Assembly: GCA_022819905.1 (NCBI GenBank)
Contig: JAJEGJ010000008.1
Location: 1-64,000 of the forward strand
From: Alphaproteobacteria bacterium
Lineage (GTDB): Bacteria > Pseudomonadota > Alphaproteobacteria > TMED109
Direction: 5' to 3'
DNA: 64,000 nucleotides
The notes under the pieces were generated by a model. The model searched no databases, had not been told where the DNA came from, and saw only the letters and a list, made by a program, of their open reading frames with translations. Every line of letters starts with the position of its first letter. The stretch's first letter is position 1. The position numbers and the translations under genes are program-made. Below are positions 26,128 to 35,186 of this stretch, one piece after another.

Positions 26128-28278
26128 ATGGCCGAGCGCTCGTTTGCCAAGGAAGTACAGGATCTCCGGATCGGCGCCGGACAGGAATTCCGTGGTGAGG
26201 GGATTCTGGCGATCACCAAAGCTCTGCTTGAATGCGGCGTCGGCTACGTCGGCGGCTACCAGGGGGCGCCGGTCTCGCACCTGATCGACGTGCTTTCGGA
26301 CGCGGAAGACATTCTCGACGAGCTCGGAGTCCATTTCGAAGCCAATGCCTCGGAATCTGCTGCCGCAGCCATGCTGGCGGCCTCCGTCAATTACCCGATC
26401 CGCGGCGCCGTCACGTTCAAGGGGCCGGTCGGAGCCAACGTAGCGGCAGACGCGTTGGCGAACCTGTCATCGGGCGGCGTCATGGGCGGCGCGATGGTCA
26501 TCCTCGGCGAGGATTACGGCGAGGGCTCTTCGATCATGCAGGAGCGCACCCACGCATTCGCCACGAAGTCCCAGCTCTGGCTTCTGGATCCCCGGCCCAA
26601 TCTGCCGTCCATCGTACGAACCGTGCAGAATGGATTCGAGCTGTCCGAGTCATCCAACACGCCAGTGATCCTGCAGGTCCGGATCCGCGCGTGCCACGTC
26701 TACGGAACGTTCGTGGCAGGCGACAACCAACGTCCTCCCCTCACGGTGCGCGAGGCGCTGGAGGATCCGCAGCGCCGCACGGAACGGATCACGCTCCCGC
26801 CATTCACGTACCAGCACGAAATCGAGAAGGTTGCCGATCGCAAGCCAGCGGCAGTTCGCTTCATCGAGGACCAGCAACTGAACGAGCATTTTGGCGGTGA
26901 AGGGGAAGTCGGGATCATCCTGCAGGGAGGCATGTACAACGGCGTCATCCGGGCGCTGCAACGGCTGGACCTCGCCGACGCGTACGGCAAGAGCGAAATC
27001 CCGCTCTACGTGCTCAACGTCACCTATCCACTGGTAGACACGGAAGTTCTTGAATTCTGCTCCGGCAAACGGGCGGTCCTGGTCGTGGAGGAGGGACAGC
27101 CCGCCTATATCGAGGAGGCCATCGGCGCCCTTCTCTACCGACATCGAGGTTCCAGCACGTTGGTGGGAAAAGGCACCCTGCCGATGGCTGGCGAGTACAC
27201 CGGGACCGTACTGATGGACGGGGTGACCCGGTTTCTCCGGGAACACGGGAATGGCCTTCTTCCCGAAGCTCATCGCTCGATCAACGGTCACGCCGAGGAT
27301 TCGGATGACGAGGGGCTGTCGTCTGCTGTCCCCATCCGTCCGCCCGGGTTCTGCACCGGATGCCCGGAACGTCCCATATTCGCCGCGACCAAGCTCGTCG
27401 AAGAACGCCTCGGTCCGCACCACATCGCCGGCGACATCGGCTGCCACCTGTTCTCGATTCTGCCTCCCTTTGAAATCGGGTCGACGACGATGGGCTACGG
27501 CCTCGGACCTGCCTCCGCCGCCGCGCTGAGCGCAAAGGGAGCGCGACGTTCAATCAGCTTCATCGGCGACGGCGGGCTTTGGCACAACGGCCTGACATCC
27601 TCCATCGGGAACGCGGTCTACAACGAGAGCGACAACGTGATCGTCGTGGTGGACAACTTCTATTCCGCCGCGACCGGCGGCCAGGATGTGCTCTCTTCCC
27701 GGGCGGACAGGGCTTCGAAGTCAACCCATCATTCGATTGCAGATGCAATCCGTGGACTGGGTGTGCGGTGGGTCAAGGAAGTCGACCGGACGTACGACGT
27801 GAAGCGGTTGAAGAACCTGCTGACCGATGCACTGACGACGGAGGAAAAGGGCCCGAAAGTCATCATTGCCTCTTCGGAGTGCATGCTGAACAAACAGCGG
27901 CGGGAACGGCCGCAGAGGAACAGCGCCATCAAGGATGGGAAACGGGTGGTGGTTCCGCGATTCGGGGTGGACGAGGACGTCTGCACGGGTGACCACGCCT
28001 GCATGCGCTTGTCGGGCTGCCCGTCGCTTTCCGTGAAGACGTTGGACGACCCGCTGCGCGATGACCCTGTGGCCTCCGTCGACGAAAGCTGCGTCGGCTG
28101 CGGCAATTGCGGCGAAGTCGCGGACGCAGCTGTCCTGTGCCCTTCGTTCCACCGGGTCGACGTCGTCCACAACCCCGGCCCGAGGGATCGTTTCCTGTCC
28201 CGGGTCTCCGATGTCTTCATCCGCGCCCTTCAGCAGTGGCGTGACCGACGCCGGCTTGTCTTCGAGGAGCGAGGATGA
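26128..28278 (+). CDS. iorA: Indolepyruvate ferredoxin oxidoreductase, alpha (TPP/ferredoxin) subunit
   Basis: The 716-residue subunit binds thiamine diphosphate and Fe-S clusters and oxidatively decarboxylates aryl pyruvates made from aromatic amino acids. Visible parts: N-terminal pyrimidine-type domain GYVGGYQGAPVSHLID and FEANASESAAAAMLAAS; then PPGFCTGCPERPIF; the TPP-binding GDIGCHLFSILPPFEIGSTT and SFIGDGGLWHNGLTSSIGNAVYN (GDG...N motif); and a C-terminal cluster domain with DEDVCTGDHACMRLSGCPS and SCVGCGNCGEVADAAVLCPS. ATG 26128 follows GAGGAGC. The stop overlaps iorB (ATGA). Confidence 0.93.
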   Translation: MAERSFAKEVQDLRIGAGQEFRGEGILAITKALLECGVGYVGGYQGAPVSHLIDVLSDAEDILDELGVHFEANASESAAAAMLAASVNYPIRGAVTFKGPVGANVAADALANLSSGGVMGGAMVILGEDYGEGSSIMQERTHAFATKSQLWLLDPRPNLPSIVRTVQNGFELSESSNTPVILQVRIRACHVYGTFVAGDNQRPPLTVREALEDPQRRTERITLPPFTYQHEIEKVADRKPAAVRFIEDQQLNEHFGGEGEVGIILQGGMYNGVIRALQRLDLADAYGKSEIPLYVLNVTYPLVDTEVLEFCSGKRAVLVVEEGQPAYIEEAIGALLYRHRGSSTLVGKGTLPMAGEYTGTVLMDGVTRFLREHGNGLLPEAHRSINGHAEDSDDEGLSSAVPIRPPGFCTGCPERPIFAATKLVEERLGPHHIAGDIGCHLFSILPPFEIGSTTMGYGLGPASAAALSAKGARRSISFIGDGGLWHNGLTSSIGNAVYNESDNVIVVVDNFYSAATGGQDVLSSRADRASKSTHHSIADAIRGLGVRWVKEVDRTYDVKRLKNLLTDALTTEEKGPKVIIASSECMLNKQRRERPQRNSAIKDGKRVVVPRFGVDEDVCTGDHACMRLSGCPSLSVKTLDDPLRDDPVASVDESCVGCGNCGEVADAAVLCPSFHRVDVVHNPGPRDRFLSRVSDVFIRALQQWRDRRRLVFEERG

Positions 28279-29750
28279 GCAATTCCGACATCGTCAAGAT
28301 CGCGATCCTCGCTGTCGGCGGACAGGGCGGAGGAGTGCTCACAGGCTGGATCGTCGCGCTGGCTGAGGCCAACGGATGGCGGGTGCAGTCAACCGCCGTT
28401 GCGGGGGTGGCCCAACGCACCGGCGCCACGATCTATTACCTCGAAATGTGCCCGTCGGGGGAGCAGGTCCCGGTATTTGCGCTCGCCCCGGCAGCCGGTG
28501 ATGTCGATGTCCTGATTGCCGCCGAGCTGATGGAAGCCGGGCGCGCAGTGCTCCGGGGGTTCGTGACGCCTGACCGCACGACGTTGATCGCGTCAACGCA
28601 CCGGATCCATGCCGTTTCGGAAAAGGTGGTGCCGGGCGACGGGCAGGCGCCTGAGGACCGGGTCTTCGCTGCAATGGAACGGTCGGCCAAGCGCGTCGTC
28701 GCTGCCGATTTCCAGCGCATGGCGGTAAAGGCGGGCTCCGTTATTTCCGCCAGTCTCTTCGGGGCGCTGGCGCGGGCCGGCGTGCTGCCATTTCCGCAGC
28801 AGAGCTTTGTTGGCGTGGTTCAGGACTCCGGCCGCAGCGTCGAGGCGAGCCTCCGGGCGTTCGAAGCCGCCCTGGCGGACGACCAGCCGGCCGATCAGGC
28901 AACGGAAACCGGGCGAGTGCCGCCGCGGGGCCCGAACCGCCTCGTAGCGGAATGGAAAGCGCTCGAGGTGCGTGTGTCGGAGCTGCCCGGACCCGTACGG
29001 CAGATGGCGGATACCGGGCTCCGGCACGTGGTCGATTTCCAGGACGTGTCATACGGCAAGGAGTATCTGGACCATCTCGACCGGTTCGTGGCACTTGACG
29101 ATGGGGCCTTTCTCCTGTCAGTCACAGCCGCCAAGTACCTGGCCAACGCGATGGTCTACGACGACATTGTCCGGGTGGCCGACCTCAAGACCCGCCGCAC
29201 ACGTTTTGCACGCGTACGAAAGGAAATGAGGCTGGAAGCCGGTGACGTCGCCCACATCACCGAGTTCATGCACCCGCGGATCGAGGAAGCGTGCGGCGCA
29301 ATGCCTGCGGCCGTGGGCGCCTGGATCGTGGCGCGGCCGCGGCTCGCTCGCTGGCTCGACCGACGGATCAACAAAGGGCGCCATGTACGCACCAGCGGCC
29401 TGTTCTGGTTTGCCACGCTCTACCTGATCGCCGGTCTGAAGCCCTGGCGGCGCGGCACCTATCGCCATCGGGTAGAGACGGAACATCTCCACAAGTGGTT
29501 GGACCTGGCGTTGAGTACGGCTCCGCGGGACCGGGCCCTGGCCACGGAAATCCTGGCATGCCGACGGTTGATCAAGGGTTACTCCGACACGCATGCACGC
29601 GGTGAAGCAAAGTTCGACAAGGTGCTCGGCGCACTGCCCGCTCTGAAGGACGACCCGAACGCCGCCGGCATGCTCCGCCGGCTACGAGAAGCGGCCCTGC
29701 AGGACGTGCATGGCGATGCGCTGGAGGCAGAACTCAAGGTGTTCGCGTGA
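28275..29750 (+). CDS. iorB: Indolepyruvate oxidoreductase, beta subunit fused to DUF6537-like domain
   Basis: The 491-residue protein starts with the gamma/beta-type 2-oxoacid oxidoreductase domain (KIAILAVGGQGGGVLTGWIVALAEANG, QSTAVAGVAQRTGATIYYLEM), through about residue 190. The rest (about 220-490) is an alpha-helical extension found in proteobacterial IorB and now called DUF6537, with YGKEYLDHLDRFVALDD, ARVRKEMRLEAGDVAHITEFMHPRIEE and YSDTHARGEAKFDKVLGAL. Its ATG overlaps the iorA stop, so the two subunits are translationally coupled. Link to aromatic catabolism fits the hpa locus further downstream. Confidence 0.92.
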   Translation: MSNSDIVKIAILAVGGQGGGVLTGWIVALAEANGWRVQSTAVAGVAQRTGATIYYLEMCPSGEQVPVFALAPAAGDVDVLIAAELMEAGRAVLRGFVTPDRTTLIASTHRIHAVSEKVVPGDGQAPEDRVFAAMERSAKRVVAADFQRMAVKAGSVISASLFGALARAGVLPFPQQSFVGVVQDSGRSVEASLRAFEAALADDQPADQATETGRVPPRGPNRLVAEWKALEVRVSELPGPVRQMADTGLRHVVDFQDVSYGKEYLDHLDRFVALDDGAFLLSVTAAKYLANAMVYDDIVRVADLKTRRTRFARVRKEMRLEAGDVAHITEFMHPRIEEACGAMPAAVGAWIVARPRLARWLDRRINKGRHVRTSGLFWFATLYLIAGLKPWRRGTYRHRVETEHLHKWLDLALSTAPRDRALATEILACRRLIKGYSDTHARGEAKFDKVLGALPALKDDPNAAGMLRRLREAALQDVHGDALEAELKVFA

Positions 29751-29924
29751 GCCCCACTTACGTCTCCTGGCAATAGACGAAGACCGCTAGCCAGTACACT
29801 GCAAGTCCGTGATGTACATCGTCTGTCGAATGGTGTCGTTGTATCGCGTAGTCGCCTAGCCGCAATTCTGTTGCTTTAAGAGGGAACCGGGCAGAGTTCG
29901 GGGGGCCAGAGGTGGACCTTACGG

Positions 29925-30300
29925 GACAGGGGGCGGCAGAAGCGGGTAGTTGCTCAACTTGCGCTTGACGCCCCGGGGCTTGGTCGGTCCCCGGCTGGAC
30001 ACAAACTGTTCTTCGAGGATCTCGTCAAGGATGGCGCCTTCAGCGCCCAGGGCCGTGACCCATGGAGGGGAAAGCGCCGGGATGGACGATCCGGCGGCGC
30101 ACGACGTTGACGGCGTGCGGGAGGTAATTGGTCCCGGTTCCTGGCCGGCGCCGGCCGCGTGTCGATGAGGTGGGCGTCGGTGAGATGCGCACAACCGTCA
30201 GTGGTGGCGTTCTGTCGGTAGCCAGGCAGCGATTTGGTGTCGGATGGCGATCTCCGGGACGCATTGCTCATGCCATCGTGCGCTCACATGGTGTCGGAGC
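29925..30300 (-). pseudogene. IS4-family-like transposase remnant (C-terminal, frameshifted)
   Basis: On the minus strand, pieces in different frames read like the end of an IS4/DDE-type transposase. A fragment around 30200-30280 (HHVSARWHEQCVPEIAIRHQ) resembles the RW..E..EIK segment. About 30050-30130 reads YLPHAVNVVRRRIVHPGAFP, resembling the 'SFTHALRVVRRR' segment. The final frame reads GPTKPRGVKRKLSNYPL (about 29940-29990), like the 'PRVVKRKMSNF' tail. At least two frameshifts separate them. No terminal inverted repeats were identified. The match rests on memory of family motifs. Confidence 0.45.
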
Positions 30301-30364
30301 AAGATGCTTGAGATCATCTCCGCGCAGATCAAGTCGCCGCTTCGGTTAGCGCGGCCGCCGGCTA

Positions 30365-30757
30365 TCAGTCTGCTTGCTCGAGAAATTCCCTGGGTGAAAA
30401 TACTTCCACCGACCCATACCGTCGCTCCGTGAAATCCCGGCGATTGCCTGTGATCAGAACTGCGTCACCGGGCGTTGCAGTCGCCAGATAGACTCCGTCG
30501 TCGGGGTCGCGCAACCCAAACGCAACATCTTTCGGCTTGACGAAGAGGGCATTCCGTTGGAGTGCTGACACGATGACATTCGGCACATCGCGATAACGGA
30601 CGTGCGCTGGCCGGCCAGCAACCAATTGGTACTCGTCCACGATGGCCTCGGAGAGCACTACTTCGTGATGACGCATCGCCACGACAACCACCCTGCCGCA
30701 CACTCCACCGGTACGTGCTGCCGATACGAGCACGTTGCAGTCAATGACCACTCTCAT
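30365..30757 (-). CDS. PIN-domain toxin (putative ribonuclease)
   Basis: The 130-residue PIN protein is a likely Mg-dependent RNase toxin. It has the first acidic residue in MRVVIDCNVLVSAA (D6), a glutamate in LSEAIVDEYQLV (near 42), and acidic residues in GLRDPDDGVYLATATPGDAVLITGNRRDF (near 86-107), giving the quartet needed for metal binding. It corresponds to the 'putative toxin-antitoxin system toxin component, PIN family' (TIGR00305-like). Its ATG overlaps the stop of the upstream AbrB-type antitoxin gene (ATGA). Confidence 0.85.
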   Translation of the reverse strand: MRVVIDCNVLVSAARTGGVCGRVVVVAMRHHEVVLSEAIVDEYQLVAGRPAHVRYRDVPNVIVSALQRNALFVKPKDVAFGLRDPDDGVYLATATPGDAVLITGNRRDFTERRYGSVEVFSPREFLEQAD

Positions 30758-31044
30758 GTATCGCGGCGGCGCTCCTCGCGAGCGGCAGCGATGTCAGAGA
30801 CAATGTCCTCCATGATGTCGTCCTCGCTGCGCCCGGCATCCTCCGGAGGAGGTTCGAGGCGCGCAAGAACCGCGGCCACCCGGCGGGCGCCGGCATCGCG
30901 ATCCACCACCTTCTTGGGACGAAGGAGAATGCCTTCTGCGACGACGCTGGCCTCCATGACGTCGCCCTCGCGCAAGTCCAGACCCTTACGGAGCTTCGCG
31001 GGGATCGTGACCTGAAACTTCGGTTTCACGGTGACCAGCGGCAC
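30754..31044 (-). CDS. AbrB/SpoVT-type antitoxin
   Basis: This product of about 96 residues has the swapped-hairpin AbrB DNA-binding domain: VTVKPKFQVTIPAKLRKGLDLREGDVMEASVVAEGILLRPKKVV. The C-terminal tail is acidic and helical (PPPEDAGRSEDDIMEDIVSDIAAAREERRRD), the usual toxin-neutralising part. The start is probably GTG 31044, with GTGAGG seven bases upstream; an upstream extension to 31122 looks non-coding. The antitoxin-first order and ATGA overlap with the PIN toxin are classical for type II toxin-antitoxin operons. Confidence 0.82.
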   Translation of the reverse strand: MPLVTVKPKFQVTIPAKLRKGLDLREGDVMEASVVAEGILLRPKKVVDRDAGARRVAAVLARLEPPPEDAGRSEDDIMEDIVSDIAAAREERRRDT

Positions 31045-31344
31045 TGCAGTCCTCACTTGGTCGAAAGTCGGAAATTCCGCAATTGGTGACACATGGCGCT
31101 GTGGCCGTCCAACTTGCGGCAACCGCAGATGACCACGCTGTGAAGGATGCTGAAGAGCGCCGTGTCACTCTCGACCTGCTCCCATGACATCCGGATCTGC
31201 CCAACCGCGCAGGTTTCTGCATCGCCTCAAGTTGCCTGAAAAAGGTTCTGCGGTTAGCTAAAGGGCAACTGCGCTCGGAGGTACCCGGATCTCGCCGGAG
31301 CCATTGGCATTCGCGCAGCGGGCACATCGTCCGGCTTTGCGCTG

Positions 31345-31560
31345 TCAAACTGTTGATCCCAACCAACAGGGCCTCATTCGGGACGCCGATCGCTTTGCAC
31401 CAAACGCTGCTGTGAGATCCTCCCGAACCAGAGTTCTCCTGACACCCTCACGGGCGGTGCCGAGAAAATTCCCGGTCAATATTCCTGCATTTCCCAGGCC
31501 GGTTTGCTTGAAGGTGCTGCCGTTGACCGCGATTTCGCAGCCCAGGTCACCGTCACCCCC
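31345..31560 (-). pseudogene. Remnant of a transferrin-binding-protein-like beta-barrel C-terminus
   Basis: An open minus-strand frame with no credible start reads GCEIAVNGSTFKQTG, GNFLGTAREGVRRTLV and REDLTAAFGAKR before a short tail and stop at 31345. The pattern 'G-x-F-x-G ... G ... D-L-x-x-A-F-G-A-K-R' resembles the C-terminal TbpB-like lipoprotein/barrel repeat common in alphaproteobacteria. Upstream the frame loses its similarity. It lies in the same decayed segment as the transposase remnant. Confidence 0.35.
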
Positions 31561-31730
31561 ACTTGTATGAGGCAGACAGCCCGAAGGGCAAGAAGTTATC
31601 GAGAGTAGCTGTAGGCGCAGCTTCTTTGGAAACCCGCCCTTGAAGCGAATGCTAGGTTTTTCAGCACTCTGCTAGATCAAACCGACCACAGGCATTACGC
31701 CGAATCGCTCCCGGGGGCCGCGTTGCTCGC
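31561..31730. other. Intergenic remainder of decayed segment
   Basis: No gene or motif seen between the barrel remnant and the TRAP permease gene. Together with 31045-31344 this makes the non-coding part of the scar region. Confidence 0.3.
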
Positions 31731-33047
31731 CTACCGCACGACGAGTTCAGGCAGCCACGTTCCGAGCCCGGGTTGCGATACCAGTAACGCCAGCACCATG
31801 AGCTTGATGATCAGGAACGGGCCCACCGCCGCGTACACCCGCCGCATCCCGAATCCCTCCGGCGCCACGCCGCGCATCACGAAGAGGAGCAATCCGAAGG
31901 GCGGCGTCAGCAACGCGATTTCCATCGTCAGGAGGTACACCACGCCGAGGACCAGCGGATCGATTCCCGCCTTGGTTGCCAAGGGTACGAAAATGGGCAC
32001 CGTCACCATCAGCATCGAGACCTGATCGATAAAGCAGCCAAGAAACAGCAGCAGTGCGATGATGCCGAGCAGCACCTCGACCTCGGTGAGGTGGTACCGT
32101 TCGATCGTCTGGATCAGGCCGGAGGTCGCCCCGGAAAAGCTCAGCACCTGACTGAAGGTCTGGCTGGCGACAATGATGAACAAGATCATCGCCGACAGCT
32201 TCACCGTTTCCATCAATGCGCGGCCCACGCTCTCTCGCGTGAGCGTTCCGTAGGCCGCGCTCGCGCCCAGCGCGGCCACGCAGCCAAGCGCCGCGCTCTC
32301 GGTCGGCGTGGCGAGGCCCAGCAGGAGGCTGCCGATGACGACGACGAACACCAGCGAAAGTGGCGCCACGTACACAAGGAACGGTCGCCACCGCTGGGCT
32401 GCGGTCACTACCCGGCTGTCATCAGCCGGCGCGAGTTCGGGCGAAATCGTGCAGCGGACCGCGATGTAGGCGACGAAGAGCCCTGACAGGAGCAGGGCGG
32501 GCAACACGCCGGCAACCATGAGGCCGGCGATGGAAATTCCAGCGAGGCTTCCGACCAGAACCGCAAGCGCCGACGGCGGGATCAGCATGGCAATGGCGCC
32601 GGAAGCCATGATCGGGCCCATCGCCATTGACGGGTGGTAGCCCTTGGACAGCATTCGAGGCAGCAAGGTTGAGCCCAGCATCGCGGTGTTTGCGATGGTT
32701 GAACCGGACAACGCGGCAAAGATCGTGCCGCCGAAAACGGTGACCACCGACAAGCGGCCGGGAATCCGCGCGACCACGCCCTCGATGGCGTCGATTGCTC
32801 GCCGTGCAACGCCGGACTGGAACAGCAACTCCCCCATCAGGATGAAGAGCGGGATTGGCGCCAGTTGAAAGTTGGCGATGCTCTGTGCGGCGCTACGGGC
32901 AAGCTGGACCAGACCCCTGTCCCCTCCCAGTACCTCCCAGGCACCCGCAACCGTCACAGCAAGGAACGCGAATGCCACCGGCACTCCGAGCACCAGCAGC
33001 GCGCCGAGACCGCCCAGCATCAGGGCAAGGGGGAGAACCCAGTCCAC
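31731..33047 (-). CDS. TRAP transporter large permease (DctM-type), sugar-acid locus
   Basis: The 438-residue large membrane subunit has about 12 hydrophobic segments. It shows the DctM signature IPLFILMGELLFQSGVARRAID (near 65-85), MLGSTLLPRMLSKGYHPSMAMGPIMASGAIAMLIPPSALAVLVG (near 120-165), TPTESAALG and the C-terminal LLTPPFGLLLFVMRGVAPEGF. It couples the sodium gradient to uptake. The start GTG shares one base with the DctQ stop (TAGTG). It is the last gene of the operon 37911-31731. Confidence 0.9.
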   Translation of the reverse strand: MDWVLPLALMLGGLGALLVLGVPVAFAFLAVTVAGAWEVLGGDRGLVQLARSAAQSIANFQLAPIPLFILMGELLFQSGVARRAIDAIEGVVARIPGRLSVVTVFGGTIFAALSGSTIANTAMLGSTLLPRMLSKGYHPSMAMGPIMASGAIAMLIPPSALAVLVGSLAGISIAGLMVAGVLPALLLSGLFVAYIAVRCTISPELAPADDSRVVTAAQRWRPFLVYVAPLSLVFVVVIGSLLLGLATPTESAALGCVAALGASAAYGTLTRESVGRALMETVKLSAMILFIIVASQTFSQVLSFSGATSGLIQTIERYHLTEVEVLLGIIALLLFLGCFIDQVSMLMVTVPIFVPLATKAGIDPLVLGVVYLLTMEIALLTPPFGLLLFVMRGVAPEGFGMRRVYAAVGPFLIIKLMVLALLVSQPGLGTWLPELVVR

Positions 33048-33544
33048 TAGATTCCGGTCCTGACCCCGGTACCGGTGCCGCGCAAGATCCGGCGGGCAAA
33101 CTCGACAAGAATGAGCGCCATCGACGTGGGAGCCACGGCGAGAACCCACCATTCAGGAATGACGAACGCCGTACGAATCATCGTCTCGCGTGCGATCGAC
33201 TGCGTCATCGCCACGACGGCGAACCAGAGGAATGTCCCGGCCGCACACGCGCCTACGACGTTCGCGACGATGTCGGCAACTCGCCTAGCCCGGCCGCTTA
33301 GGCCACCCACGAACAGGTCCACGGAGACGTGCGCATTGATCGAGAGAACCCAGGGTGCCGCAAGGAAGGTCGCCACAAGCAGTCCGTACTCGATCGCGTC
33401 AAGCAGCCCGTAGATCGAGGCGTCAAACCCGTTTCGCAGGACCAGGTCCACGGGGATCAACGCCGCGATACTGGCGAACACGGCCGCCCCCAGCCGTGCC
33501 AGCGCGTGCAGCACCGTGTCGAACACCCGTTCAGCCCGGTCCAT
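33047..33544 (-). CDS. TRAP transporter small permease (DctQ-type)
   Basis: The 165-residue protein has four membrane helices and the DctQ-type pattern AVFASIAALIPVDLVLRNGFDASIYGLLDAIEYGLLVATFLAAPWVLSINAHVSVDLFVGGLSG (helices 1-2 with the charged DLV/HVSVDLF segments). Its order after the binding protein and before DctM is the normal TRAP order. ATG 33544 is preferred over GTG 33547. Confidence 0.87.
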   Translation of the reverse strand: MDRAERVFDTVLHALARLGAAVFASIAALIPVDLVLRNGFDASIYGLLDAIEYGLLVATFLAAPWVLSINAHVSVDLFVGGLSGRARRVADIVANVVGACAAGTFLWFAVVAMTQSIARETMIRTAFVIPEWWVLAVAPTSMALILVEFARRILRGTGTGVRTGI

Positions 33545-33587
33545 CACTCGTCCTCGACCGAGGGTCCCGTGGACGTGCGCCGGCCTG

Positions 33588-34538
33588 TCAGTTCAGTAGA
33601 CAGGCCTTGAGGGCTTCACCGATTCCTGGATCGATCTCGGTCACGGCTGCCCATCCTTCGGTCTGCGCGACCTCGAGCCAACGCATGCTGTCGGCCTCGT
33701 CAAACGCGATGGTCTCGATCCCTGCCTCGGCCTGTTTTCGGGCCTCTGCCGCGTTGATCCTGATGTTGTCGGCGTTCCTCGCTTCGATCCATTCGGCACC
33801 GCGCTCCAGGACCAGCCGCTGCGCATCACTCAGGGCGTTCCATGTATCCAGATTGACCAGGAAGTTCACATCCACCTGGTAAAACCCGGGGTCCACGCGG
33901 TACTTCGTCTGCTCTTCCCAACCTAGGTCGAGCACGCCCTGGATGGGCCACCCGTATCCGTCGATGGCCTCGCGTTCGAGCGCCGTATACACCTCTCCCG
34001 GCGCGGTGCGCACCAGGGTTGCGCCGAGTTCCTCGAACATGGCCCGGTACACGGGAGTGGTGCGGATCGTCAGACCCCGCAGGTCCGGTTTGTCGATCGG
34101 TTTCGTGAGATACAGGTGGAACTCGATGTGATCGCCGGTGCGGGCCAGGTACTTGACGTTCATCTGCTCGCGGTGGATGGCGTCGATCTTCGCGAAACAG
34201 CCGTTGGCGCGCTGCTCCTGCACCGTGTTCGTGGCCAGATGCAGTGCGTCGCCCGTCGGCACCAGTCCCGTGTAGTAGGCGCTTGTGCTGTTGGCAATGT
34301 CCACCACGCCGGTGGAGACCGCATTGCCCACCTCGAACGGGGACATGGTCTCGGGCCCACCCCGCAGATCGATCTGGATCACATCCCTACCGTTGTCGTT
34401 CACCCAATCGATGAACGCCTCGAAGGGCCGGGAGAACGTTGTCCCGAGGGCGAAGGCGCTGACGCCGCGAAGCGTCGCTTCCTGGGCAGCGGAAGGCATG
34501 GCGGTGAGCGCCGCAACGGCAACAAGCATCCATCGCAT
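33588..34538 (-). CDS. TRAP transporter substrate-binding protein (DctP-type)
   Basis: The 316-residue periplasmic binding protein has a signal peptide (MLVAVAALTAMPSAAQ). The DctP fold shows GGPETMSPFEVGNAVSTGVVDIANSTSAYYTGLVP and the conserved PDLRGLTIRTTPVYRAMFEELGATLVRTAPGEVYTALEREAIDGYGWP, whose arginine (R in LTIRTTP) normally binds the substrate carboxylate. GGAG lies eight bases before ATG 34538. Context with the dehydratase and hydroxyacid dehydrogenase points to a sugar acid or hydroxy acid ligand. Confidence 0.9.
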   Translation of the reverse strand: MRWMLVAVAALTAMPSAAQEATLRGVSAFALGTTFSRPFEAFIDWVNDNGRDVIQIDLRGGPETMSPFEVGNAVSTGVVDIANSTSAYYTGLVPTGDALHLATNTVQEQRANGCFAKIDAIHREQMNVKYLARTGDHIEFHLYLTKPIDKPDLRGLTIRTTPVYRAMFEELGATLVRTAPGEVYTALEREAIDGYGWPIQGVLDLGWEEQTKYRVDPGFYQVDVNFLVNLDTWNALSDAQRLVLERGAEWIEARNADNIRINAAEARKQAEAGIETIAFDEADSMRWLEVAQTEGWAAVTEIDPGIGEALKACLLN

Positions 34539-34709
34539 GTTCGTTCTCCAGGTCACGGCGCGATCCCCGACGCGGCTGCCAGTCTGGCCGGTTTCGCCGG
34601 ACCACGTCGGCAGTGCAACCGCCGGGCACTCACGCGGCGGCGCCGTCGGCTGCCGGCGAACGCAGGACGCCTAGCCGAGTGCTGCCACCGATATCTGCCA
34701 AGGCGATAC

Positions 34710-35186
34710 TCAAAACTCTTCGTCTTGCGGATCCACTGGGCCACGAGGCCCGTTGGCCATCAGTTTCTGCATGATGTCCGGTGCCAGCTCCGTCCAAAAG
34801 ACAAAGCACCCATCCAGCCCGGCCAAGGCATACCACGTATCGAACTTGAGCATGGGAAAGATCACGACTTCGTCGGCAAGCAGCTCCTCGCCTCCTGTCC
34901 GCACCCGGTTGTAACCGGCAACAAATGACCGACTGATCTGTTCTTCCAACGCGTAGTGAGGTGACTCCGGCCATTGCGCCGCCGCCCGGGCGACGGTGTC
35001 CGCGAAGGACTGGCAGGTGTCCCCGACGGTCTCCGTTTCCGGATCGGCCGCCGTCCCGCCTGCGGACAACCCAGCTGCCAGTAGCCCGGCCGCACAGATC
35101 CGCGCAAGCGAAGGCCCTCCACACGCACGATCTTCCGACGGAGCGCGGCGGTGGCTAGCGGTCTGCCAGATACTGCCCATTGACAC
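34710..35186 (-). CDS. Small exported protein of unknown function in sugar-acid operon
   Basis: The 158-residue protein has a basic N-terminus followed by a hydrophobic stretch ICAAGLLAAGLSAGGTAA that looks like a late signal peptide. The mature part contains two cysteines (DTCQSFADTV and GLDGCFVFW) and ends in acidic residues. I do not recognise the family. Its start overlaps the end of the upstream dehydrogenase gene by 32 bases and it precedes the TRAP genes, so it is probably part of the operon and acts in the periplasm, perhaps with the binding protein. The exact start is uncertain. Confidence 0.6.
   Translation of the reverse strand: MSMGSIWQTASHRRAPSEDRACGGPSLARICAAGLLAAGLSAGGTAADPETETVGDTCQSFADTVARAAAQWPESPHYALEEQISRSFVAGYNRVRTGGEELLADEVVIFPMLKFDTWYALAGLDGCFVFWTELAPDIMQKLMANGPRGPVDPQDEEF

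Noticed and set aside
25744-26334. Open frames on both strands between the TonB receptor and iorA
   Set aside because: No recognisable domain, no ribosome-binding site, and they conflict with each other and with the iorA start.
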